Source of the DNA: an uncultured Anaeroplasmataceae bacterium
GTDB taxonomy: Bacteria; Bacillota_I; Bacilli_A; Acholeplasmatales; Anaeroplasmataceae
DNA: 64,000 nt
Reading direction: 5' to 3'
Assembly: GCA_949840955.1 (NCBI GenBank)
Contig: CATKXV010000001.1
Coordinates: 186,001-250,000, forward strand
The notes under the pieces were generated by a model. The model was not told where the DNA came from. It saw only the letters and a program-made list of their open reading frames with translations, and did not search any database. Positions 28,001-35,700 of this stretch are shown here, one piece after another. Positions within the stretch are counted from its first letter, which is position 1. Every line of letters starts with the position of its first letter. The position numbers were made by a program, and so were the translations under genes.

Positions 28001-28297
28001 TGCATAAAGCGTCAAATCATCCTCAGGAATAAATTCCTCAAAATGATATTGATTTTCAAATGTAGATTCCATATACCAGTCTACAAAAACAGAATTTTCT
28101 TTTACAGGGCGTTCAGGCTGAACCACCTTTTCGCCCCGTTTAATTGTTTGAGGGGCAACCTCGCTCCCCCCTAGGGAATCAAACGTTATGAGAATATTTT
28201 CCTTTCCCTTGTCTGTCTTACAGCCTGTGGTTGTAAGCAAAATTCCAAAGGATAAAAATATGCATAACATCCCCATGAATATTTTTATTTTTTTCAT
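22037..28297 (-). CDS. Giant InlB-repeat lipoprotein with PL1 pectate-lyase-like domain and helical C-terminal repeats
   Basis: 2086 aa. A lipoprotein signal peptide ends at the lipobox LLTTTGC. Nine InlB/Listeria-Bacteroides (Flg_new) repeats cover ~30-690, each ending in (L/I)YAKW. A beta-sandwich, CBM-like domain follows (~695-835), then three more repeats (to ~1045), an Fn3-like domain (~1050-1160) and a PL1 parallel beta-helix (~1160-1590) with TYHHNYWKLCKARGPLSR and HMYNNVF. Then come about five FIVAR-like three-helix repeats (~1700-1985) and a C-terminal beta domain. No LPXTG is present; anchoring is by lipid. The ATG at 28297 has GGAGG; an in-frame TTG at 28309 is rejected. Likely binds and cleaves pectin outside the cell (inference). 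Confidence 0.9.
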   Translation of the reverse strand: MKKIKIFMGMLCIFLSFGILLTTTGCKTDKGKENILITFDSLGGSEVAPQTIKRGEKVVQPERPVKENSVFVDWYMESTFENQYHFEEFIPEDDLTLYAKWNNLYTVSFDTKGAGSIPNQIVEEGNLIEKPTDPKKTNASFGGWYKEEACQNEWDFKEALYKNITLYAKWTVKWFRVTFDSNGGTEVNNQLVEANGKANRPTSPTKDGYIFTGWYKEPELENAFDFVNTPISSDITLYAKWTDSSTEANRFKVIFNSKGGSDIPDLDGVLGGSTIARPADPVREGYTFVGWFKDTDGELVEAFDFVTETIKESITLYAKWDVKKYTIQFESNGGTEVDSLEVAHGLKAIRPKSPTQAGFIFIGWYKDEGLKEEFDFINTVITSDITLYAKWEAKPVETDKVKVIFNSKGGSSVDSYENITIGSKIPKPSDPVREGYTFLGWFKDTEGTLKEKFDFNQDVITESITLYAKWDVKKYTIQFESNGGTIVPSQEVPAGAFAIRPTTPTREGYLFVGWYRDAGFDNEFDFINTKIEENMYLYAKWIKQSTEVNTFIVIFNSKGGTDVPALENVASGSKISKPADPVREGYTFLGWFKDENGDLTEKFNFDQDVITEDTTLYAKWTVATYIVTFDTQAGSKVDNQKVTANGTAVKPADPIKANHTFLGWFKDKDGTTPWNFETDLITSNTTIYACWEKNQTEEDLEIKFPFSEFNSKAPKDSAGKTTADFEIGQFKVSTGAKSEAAMLNSQGKDIYFTVTGKFSNSVKIVGTGGSTTSNTVVTLYQVIDGKEVLIKELGTAVPKGSFSALVEGLEAGVYRLKTQNSLKITVFTLYEYNQVVEIAVHFNTANGSNIQDVILAKWQTVTEPEAPVKDGYIFKGWYIDSTCQTPFDFNTKLEQDITLYAKWEEKPIDPSLKIYTVTYETNGGTVIPSKDVNEGFKVAAPNDPVKEGYFFIDWYDDPECTVVHDFTKPIMNNITIYAKWEEKPVYVTFENTNMDPLELKKGSKLPNLDTPTKPNFIFAGWYKDNTYLTEFDFNLPIEKDTILYAKWEKDPEASDYIEAGPGQIVDRGAVELIRAVGQVEGAYITFRPYTGANGYTITLRNSNNSTPKVLDDKYVYIRSMENGVLRADILGIPAGSYEAIVYPKDDETAKGSSCTFVVGEYDRSGYAHFNYTAGVGAYDDTGALKENAIVLWVTDQNKNTISLTHKGTTVVGIGNILNSVGADVGGGLTAKGGKANTNQGILRLLAEDNIPLVIRFVGCVSDSGLYKQASFAASSTPLINGLTVFNSLDWGGTPKDNGHMARMKSGKDITIEGVGEDATIDGWGFHFMAESSGPELGKSFEVRNLKFINTPEDAIGMEGVQEGSTLTASVERCWIHNNEFYCPSISGPAESDKAEGDGSCDFKRGQYLTCSYNYFEGCHKTNLVGASDSNIQYNLTYHHNYWKLCKARGPLSRTANIHMYNNVFEGQTDFAMNTRANAYIFSEYNLFYMVKSPHRVDSGAIKSYNDSFSSCINEMGGTIVKDKNQKVPTSNTYSDFDTNATLSYIPNGDYVLQTNITEARKAIYAFTGVRKAQNISMKDVEMKYISVLPSSVTPVRVDTYPTTLNPGKISKTVYAFTLSKSAEVSVSYGTAEGVLVNEAGECMLTGGGTVILKAGTYICQSQNFQPGVSNTVTPGTFKDMTINSITIQEHDDGAEQIADYDAKAKKIPAAIEYNSTCYQAIVAAKTAYSLLSAENKAKVTVPYSTVTTAWQKYITLGKEKVTSLIQQIGTVTESSGSAIMAARTAYNQLIKEDATVQIENYQTLLNAESAFKSYAITSCINKINAIVTPVTIEQKDAILAARAEYDALGAAEKAQITNLQKLLDAEKELNALLVVENVVQLIANVDLNSTQSMKEVLAAYDALSAAEKAKVSNADQISNIRVSLVMKMIQSIGTVTIDSKTLIDEAEAMYATLNSEEKAKVTNYDVLTAAKAKYDELLNTRIECTFAGAPSDPSVSVSGNYGKTSATIGGTSYAQGLKMESSTSVTFQTDIARTLTLHVTAGKKIKVDGKSYTVDSTGILVIQLSAGSHTLSKDTTGTLLYALFLQ

Positions 28298-28318
28298 ACT
28301 TTCCTCCAACCGTAAGAA

Positions 28319-31300
28319 TTAGCTTTCTCCTAAAATTCTTACAAGTGTGGTTTTATAATTTAAAACCATCTGCTTTAATTCTGGAATAATACCATAATTT
28401 GTATCTTCCACTTCATTGTTAAATGTAAATTTCAAATCTCCCCCATTGATTCTTCCTGCATACCTCATAACCTTTTGTCTTGCAACCTCAGGAGAATCAA
28501 CTTCATATGAATAAAAGGTAGAGCTTGTATCAAAATTGTTATACGTTGTACCACCAGATAGGGTCATTACACTGCTTGGTAGCTTTTCATCACGTGAGGA
28601 AGCTAAATAAGCATCAAAGCTGGTAGCATTGGATTGATAATAAATAACTTCCTTTCCACCCTCAATATAATTTCCATAGGCTTTAATAATTCCACCAGTT
28701 TCACCACTAAAGGTTCCATCCCCCAATGCATCTGTTCCCTGTAGAGAGCTTAGCATTGGATTGTTGCAGTTTCTAAAGTAGTTGTTTTCTACAAAGGCAG
28801 AACCACCCATCGTAATTCCTACACCATATTTGGAATTGCCATCAAAGTAATTGTTATACACATGTACACTACAGGTACGAATTCTTGGGTGACGTGAATC
28901 AGAATGGTCATACCAGTTATGATGATAGGTAATATAATCCTCGGTTGCTTCACTCTTCATTCCCTGTAGATTACATTTACCAGAATCCCAGAAATGATTG
29001 TAGGCAGCTGTTATATATCTAGAATGCTTCTTAATATCTAAGGATCCATCTCCCTTGGCTTGATCAGAATCTCCTCCAGGAGCACCATAGAAGAAATCCA
29101 CATTATGAATCCATAGGTTACAATTGTTTGTATCAATTGAAATCCCATCATCCATGAAATTGATGATACCAAAATTACGCATTTCAACATTTCCTGAATT
29201 TCGAATCAGGAAGCCAAAGCCATTGATGGTTGCATCCTCTCCTACGCCCTCAAAGGTTATATTCATATTTTGGTAGCCCTTAGCTCCTTTGATTTGTAAT
29301 CCCTCTGCTGAGCTTGATATGTGGTCTAGATCAGAGCGCTTTATTTCTCCAATAATTCTAAAGTCTAAAATATCGGTAGATCCAGCCTTTTGCTTTGCGT
29401 CAATGATGGATTGAAGTCCAGATACCTCATTTCCTTGAACTGTAGCCTTCACTGTTTTCGCATTTTTGGCTGTAACATAAATAACCTGTGCTCCAGCTCT
29501 AAGGGTTCCATCATCATTATATGCACCTGAAGCTGTTTTTAGTGGAGAATCAGCAGCAAAAGCAAATCCACTTCTTGTGTGAGCTAAAACGGTTACATCC
29601 TCTATAGCTCCGTTTCTGAATTCATCTGTACCAAATACAGGAACAACCTTTAAGGTATAATTTCCCGCAGCAAGCCCTAAAACATCTGCACGATATTTTC
29701 CTGGATATTCTCTAATGAGCATCTTATCTAAAGAAACATATTTTGCATCAGCCTCTGTGGATTTTTTATAATATACATTGTAGGAGGTTGCCTCTGCAAC
29801 AGGCTTCCACTCCACATATGCTGTTTCTAAATCGCCAAGAGCTCGAATAACTTCAACATTGGATTTTTCATTCCATTTGGCATATAGAATGACATTCGCT
29901 TCTAATAGATCTCCAGCACTTGCCTTTTCTGTAAGCTCCTTATCATAATACCAACCTCCAAAGGATTTTTCAGAAGAGGTTAATTTTGGTAATTCAGGTA
30001 AAGCTGTGACTTTTTGAATCATTTCAATAGGATCAGCATATCCATTAGTTTCAAACTGTATAGAATAGGTAACCTGTTCTATCCATTTAGCATATAAGGT
30101 AATATCCTCATATACAGGTAAATCAAAATTATAGGCCTCTTGGAAGGATGAATCTGTGTACCAGCCTGCAAAGGTATAGCCTTCCTTTACTAAAGACGCT
30201 GGTGTTGGAAGCTTTTTGCCTTCCTGAATCTGCTTCTTTTCAAGTTGTGTGTCACAATCGGTTATAAAAAGAACGGTATAGGCCTTTACATTTGGATCAA
30301 GGGGCTCCTCCTCCCACTTAGCATATAAAATCAAATCAAATGTAATCGGTGTATTGAAATCAAAAGGAGTTGTATATAAGGAATTGGTATACCAGCCTTT
30401 AAAAATATAGCCCTCGTACACAGGATCTATAGGCTTTTCTACTACATTTCCTTCCTGTACAGAAACGATGTTCTCGCTCGTTCCATTTTGATAATTAAAC
30501 GATACTAAAAATTCATTTAAAACAATGGAATTGCTTTTTTCTGTAACAATAAAATTAGAAATTTTTAAGGACCTATCCGTCTTAATCACATAGGTACCCG
30601 CTTCTAAATCCATCTCAGTAAGCGTAATACTTTTCTTATAATCTACTCTTCCCAATTCCTTTACCAATACATTCTGTCCATCCACTACCTTATATAAGGT
30701 AATAATTGTTGTATTAGAGGTCGTACTATTTCCACTACCTCCTGTTCCAGTAAGGGTAAAGCTATTGCTTACCGTTCCCGATAAGACAATGGTAATTTCC
30801 TTTCCTTGTGTATTTAATTCTGAGGCTGTAGCCTTTACACCAGTTCCAACAGTAAAGATATCCATAGCTATTGGTACCGTAGTTTTATTATTTGAATCGA
30901 GCTTTCCTACAGTTAATCCATTAAACTTTGCAAAATCAAAAACAATTGTTTTTTCTTCAGCTACAGGTAGCTTTTCCCATTTGGCGTATAGGGTGAAATT
31001 TGTAGTAACAGGCTCACTAAATACATAGCTTGTTTGAAATAAGGAATCCTTAAACCAACCAATGAAGGTATACCCTTCTCTTATTGGAGTTGTAGGAGCT
31101 GAAAATGCTTTGCCTGCCTCTACCTTAAGTGATGATATTGGATTTCCTCCATTAACCTCAAAGGAAACCGTATAGGTAATCACAGGCTTAACTTCCTCTT
31201 CCCATTTTGCATAGAGTGTCATACTTTCTGTAACAACCTCTGTGTCAAAATCAAATTCGTCGACTAAGGCACCACCTGTATCCTTAAACCAGCCAACAAA

Positions 31301-32644
31301 GGTATAGCCCTCTCTTACTGGATTGTTCGGTTTTGTTATTTTAGAACCAGATACAACATGGGTAATCGGAGAGATTTCACTTCCTCCTTTACTATTAAAG
31401 GTTACCGTTATACTTGTAGGATTATCCTTTATCCATTTGGCATAAAGTACCATATCCTTAAGCACTATATCATTCACAAAATCAAACTCTAAGGTTTTTA
31501 ATGGATCAATATACCAGCCTCCAAAGATAAAGCCTTCCTTTGTAGGACTTTCTGGTCTTACAGCAGTTGTGCCATATTCTACAGTTTGAGATGATACCTC
31601 ACTTCCTCCATCACTATGAAAGGAGACATTGTAAGAATTTATATCCCATCTAGCATATAGAGTCATGCTTTCGGTAACAATTTCTGTATCAAAATCAAAT
31701 TTTTCTTTTAAGGTACCCCCTGTATCCTTAAACCAGCCTAAGAAGGTATAGCCTTCTCTTGTTGGATCCTCAGGCTTTGAAATCATAGATCCTACAGCAA
31801 CATTCTCATAAGCTGGAATACTACTTCCTCCCTTAGAATTAAAGACTACCTTTACTCTGTCCTCTTCTTCAGGCTTTTCTTCCCATTTTGCATAAAGAAC
31901 GATATCCTTTACAATCATGGTATTGATAAAATCAAATTCCTTTGTTAAAGCAGCATCCTTGTACCAACCAACAAAGATATATCCCTCTTTGGTTGGACTC
32001 TCAGGTCGTTCTGCCTCATGATGATATAAAATAGACTGATTTTTCACAGCAGAACCACCATTGGATTCAAAGGTTACCTGATAGGTTTCTATCTGCCATT
32101 TTGCATAAAGCGTCAAATCCTTAAGAACATCCTTTTGAAAATTAAATTCTATTTTGAATTCCTCATCCTCATACCAGCCTAAAAATTGGTATCCTTTTTT
32201 TGTAGGATTCTCTGGCTGGACTACTTTTCCATTTTCATTAATGGTTTGATTCTTTATTGCTGTACCTCCATCCGTGTGGAAGGTAATTGTATATGTTATA
32301 GGAGTTGAATCCTCCTTTTTTTCCCATTTCGCATATAATACCATATTGTACATGACAATATCTGTTTCAAAATTCCATTCATTTTGGCAGGTTGTTTCCT
32401 TGAACCAGCCTTTAAAAATGTAACCATCCTTTTGGGGATCGGAAGGCTTCGTCACTTTTTTTCCCTTTTCAATTGTTTGACTATCAATCGTCTGAGCACC
32501 CTTAGGATCAAATGTTACTGTAAATTTCTCTGCCTCTACAACCGGTGGATTAGGATCCTTAGGCCCATCTCCCGTCTTACAAGAAGCTAAAGCAAATACA
32601 GCAAAGGCTGTTCCTAGTGCCATGAAAATTTTTTTCTTTCTCAT
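28319..32644 (-). CDS. InlB-repeat lipoprotein with PL1 pectate lyase domain
   Basis: 1441 aa. Signal peptide MRKKKIFMALGTAFAVFALA followed by the lipobox Cys (LASC). Seven InlB repeats (~38-555), a CBM-like domain (~556-705) that is clearly paralogous to that of the downstream protein, three more repeats (to ~925), an Fn3-like domain and a PL1 beta-helix (~1025-1360). The catalytic-region motif ITYHHNWYDHSDSRHPRIR and HVYNNYF is canonical, so activity as a pectate lyase is more likely here than in the downstream paralogue. The ribosome binding site is weak. Middle gene of the operon, 21 nt before the next start. Confidence 0.92.
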   Translation of the reverse strand: MRKKKIFMALGTAFAVFALASCKTGDGPKDPNPPVVEAEKFTVTFDPKGAQTIDSQTIEKGKKVTKPSDPQKDGYIFKGWFKETTCQNEWNFETDIVMYNMVLYAKWEKKEDSTPITYTITFHTDGGTAIKNQTINENGKVVQPENPTKKGYQFLGWYEDEEFKIEFNFQKDVLKDLTLYAKWQIETYQVTFESNGGSAVKNQSILYHHEAERPESPTKEGYIFVGWYKDAALTKEFDFINTMIVKDIVLYAKWEEKPEEEDRVKVVFNSKGGSSIPAYENVAVGSMISKPEDPTREGYTFLGWFKDTGGTLKEKFDFDTEIVTESMTLYARWDINSYNVSFHSDGGSEVSSQTVEYGTTAVRPESPTKEGFIFGGWYIDPLKTLEFDFVNDIVLKDMVLYAKWIKDNPTSITVTFNSKGGSEISPITHVVSGSKITKPNNPVREGYTFVGWFKDTGGALVDEFDFDTEVVTESMTLYAKWEEEVKPVITYTVSFEVNGGNPISSLKVEAGKAFSAPTTPIREGYTFIGWFKDSLFQTSYVFSEPVTTNFTLYAKWEKLPVAEEKTIVFDFAKFNGLTVGKLDSNNKTTVPIAMDIFTVGTGVKATASELNTQGKEITIVLSGTVSNSFTLTGTGGSGNSTTSNTTIITLYKVVDGQNVLVKELGRVDYKKSITLTEMDLEAGTYVIKTDRSLKISNFIVTEKSNSIVLNEFLVSFNYQNGTSENIVSVQEGNVVEKPIDPVYEGYIFKGWYTNSLYTTPFDFNTPITFDLILYAKWEEEPLDPNVKAYTVLFITDCDTQLEKKQIQEGKKLPTPASLVKEGYTFAGWYTDSSFQEAYNFDLPVYEDITLYAKWIEQVTYSIQFETNGYADPIEMIQKVTALPELPKLTSSEKSFGGWYYDKELTEKASAGDLLEANVILYAKWNEKSNVEVIRALGDLETAYVEWKPVAEATSYNVYYKKSTEADAKYVSLDKMLIREYPGKYRADVLGLAAGNYTLKVVPVFGTDEFRNGAIEDVTVLAHTRSGFAFAADSPLKTASGAYNDDGTLRAGAQVIYVTAKNAKTVKATVQGNEVSGLQSIIDAKQKAGSTDILDFRIIGEIKRSDLDHISSSAEGLQIKGAKGYQNMNITFEGVGEDATINGFGFLIRNSGNVEMRNFGIINFMDDGISIDTNNCNLWIHNVDFFYGAPGGDSDQAKGDGSLDIKKHSRYITAAYNHFWDSGKCNLQGMKSEATEDYITYHHNWYDHSDSRHPRIRTCSVHVYNNYFDGNSKYGVGITMGGSAFVENNYFRNCNNPMLSSLQGTDALGDGTFSGETGGIIKAYGNYIEGGKEVIYYQSNATSFDAYLASSRDEKLPSSVMTLSGGTTYNNFDTSSTFYSYEVDSPEVARQKVMRYAGRINGGDLKFTFNNEVEDTNYGIIPELKQMVLNYKTTLVRILGES

Positions 32645-32679
32645 TTTTCTTTTTCTCTTCTTTTAATTCATGGTTTAAT

Positions 32680-32717
32680 CATAAAGGAATGCCATGAAAT
32701 TTGGTCATTCCTTTATG
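32680..32717 (-). other. Intercistronic hairpin between the first and second lipoprotein genes
   Basis: A perfect 12-bp inverted repeat (CATAAAGGAATG / CATTCCTTTATG) with a 14-nt loop lies in the 96-nt gap. No T-run follows in the leftward direction, so it looks more like a processing or stabilising stem than a terminator. Confidence 0.65.
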
Positions 32718-32740
32718 ACAATATCTTATTTAATTTTTAT

Positions 32741-35700
32741 TTAAGCATTTGGAGTTACAGTAGCCGTTGTACTATAAAAATTCAATCTACTTGTACTAGG
32801 AGTAAAAGATGCAGTTTGACCAGCGGTTAATGTAATTTCTATTTGTACTTTATTTTTAGCAACTGAAATACTTTGATTTGCAATAGCAACATAGCTTCCA
32901 GATACTTTGATTTGACCTGTTCCAGTCACCTTTATAGACCCATTTTTAGAAGTTAAACCGCCACTATCTCCTATGGAAAGTTCAATCACAAAAGACATTG
33001 ATTTAACATTTTCACCAGCCGTAACTGTTATTATTCTACTACTACCTGTAGCCTCTAAAGCACCTGCTGTATTGTAACTAAAATTTCCTTCACTAGTGAT
33101 TGTAAAGTACTCTTTTTCACTTTTTAAATTTAAAACTGCTTTAGATAGATTTGGATAGGATGTAGCCAATAGTTGGTCACTTTCAGGCATTATTTCTTCA
33201 AATTTAGCTGTTAGAGTCACTGTTGTTCCTGCTGTTACTGCTGCAAAATCAAATTCAACATCTCCTTCAGTAAACCATCCAACAAATCTGTATCCCTCTT
33301 TAACCGGATTGCTAGGAGCATCGATTCCTTGACTTCCTTCAGCAACATAATATTCTTTCATTGTTGAAGCGCCATCAACAACATATGTAATAGAAACGTT
33401 TGATGTAGCATATTTAGGTAACATTACTAATTTTGTTCCAGATGGATATGCTTTGCTTTCAAATCTTACTTCTTCTTCATCTACAATATGATACCAATAT
33501 AAGAATACACCCTCCGTTGAACTAGGTCCTTCTACGGCTTCAATTACATCAAAGTAATGATATTGGATTGGGTCAGAGGTCTCTCCCCATTGAACAGAAA
33601 CATCCTTTGATGCCTTAGATGCATCTATTGTTGCATCTATACCACATAATAATAGGTTACCACCAGATGTGTTTGTATTTTTTGCATAAACTGTTACAAC
33701 ATCACCAGCATTTAACTTTTCAATGGTTAATTTTTTTGAAACTCCTGAAAGCTCAACAGCTGGATTATCATTAATAGCATAGAATGTGCTTCCACTTCTT
33801 TCCTTTGCTCCTGTACTATCTCTTAAAGTTACATATATATTTACATTTACAACATTTTCTTTAAAAGTAATGCAATAAGGATTAGCAGAGTTATCTAGCT
33901 TACTACCTACAGGAGTACGAATTACAGATTCAAAACTTTCTCCCTCAAAAGTAACTCCCTGGAATGGAGAACCAAAATTATTGTTTGTATCTACATAATA
34001 AGCTTCTCCTGTTATATTAATATCAAAGAAATTTGTTTGAGCTCTTTCATCTGCTACAAAAGGCTCACCAGCAATTAATGAGGTACCATCCTCTGTTGTA
34101 TCTGCAATATAATCTGCTCCACGCCACTGAATTGTTTTTTCAAAGCCTTCAATATCTTCTACATCAACTAGAATTACCATATCTTCATAAACGGCAACCT
34201 TATCTTCACTTGCTATTGGTGCATAATTGCCTTCTGCATCCATAACATGAACAGCTAGAACATTTTGAGCTGTCACATGGACATCAGCTAAGGTGAATGT
34301 TTCACCATATTTACGTGTGAAAGTGTCAAGCTTACCTTCTATAGAAATCGTATAGGCTGTATTCTTTAATTCTGCGACTACTGCATCAATTGATTCTTTT
34401 GCAGAAGTAAATGCAGCTAATAGGTCAGATGAATTTGCATTTTCCTTAGCTAAAACTTCCTTAATTCCAGTAGCACCTTCTAAAACCTTATTATCTAAGG
34501 TAGTAGCAAAGTCGGAAGAAACAAATGGTAATTCAGCTTTTACCTCTTGAGCATAGGTTCCTAATTCCTTCACATAATCATAGCATGAAATCACTAGAGT
34601 TAATCCATTTCTTGCTGTACGATAGGTAGCGTTAAGAACTGCCTTTCCACTGGTTAAAGCATTCATTTGCTCTAACCCCTTTGTATAGGCAGAGGTTAAA
34701 GCTTGATATTCCTCACTTACTTCCTCATAGTTTTCGATTAAGGATTCATAATAAGCTGTATAGGCATCTAATAACTCTGTCTTTAATTCTGCAAAGGTGG
34801 TTTTATATGTTTGTAGGAACGTATCAATATAATTTTCAGCCTCTGTAATTTCTACCTGTATTTTAGAAATATCGGAAACTGCGTTTATATTATCCTCACG
34901 GCTACGTAGAATATCATTTAATTCACGAATAATAACATTCTTATCATAATATTCAGGATCACCCTCAGGTACTTCACAATCTGGGATATTTTCTAAGCTA
35001 CGATCAGTTACCTTATAATCTCTAATGTGCTTTGTCATTTCAGATTTAGCTGAAGCTAGTAATTCTTCGTTTGTACTACAATTTGCAATAGAGGTTGTTG
35101 CTTTAGCAAGCTCTGCCTCAATTAATGCCTTAACATCAAGATAGGTTTGACCTTCCTTTAGGGTAGCCACTGCCTCAATAGCAACAACACCACCATCATA
35201 AGCAATCTTATAGGTTGACTTATTATTGTAGGTCTTAGAAGCTGCTGTACCATCATCATTCTTAAAGGTCAAAGTAACATCTGTTGTAAATGCAGTTGGA
35301 CCTCCATCAACTAAAGCTAAGTCAGCTAACGCTTTGTTTTTAAGAGTTACAATTGCTACCTCATCCTGCTCAACCATAGAAATATTCTCAGTACCTAAAG
35401 CTAAAGCTTGATCTACCTCTTCTATCGTTTTCGCATTCATAATGTTATTTTCTGCTTCCTCTAAAAGCTCATTTAGTGCATCTATATTTAAGGTATATAG
35501 ACTCTTATCTACTGCATTGATTTCAGCTAAGGCAGCTTCCTTGCTTTCTCTTAATGCAGTTGCTTCTATCGTCTCTACAGCCTTCATATCAAGAATAGCC
35601 TGATCTAAAAGTCCTTGTAGAAGTGCTTTATCCTCTGCTGTGTTAATAAGCTCATAGGCTTCATTATAAATATTTTCTAAAGCCTCCCAATTTGCTTCAT

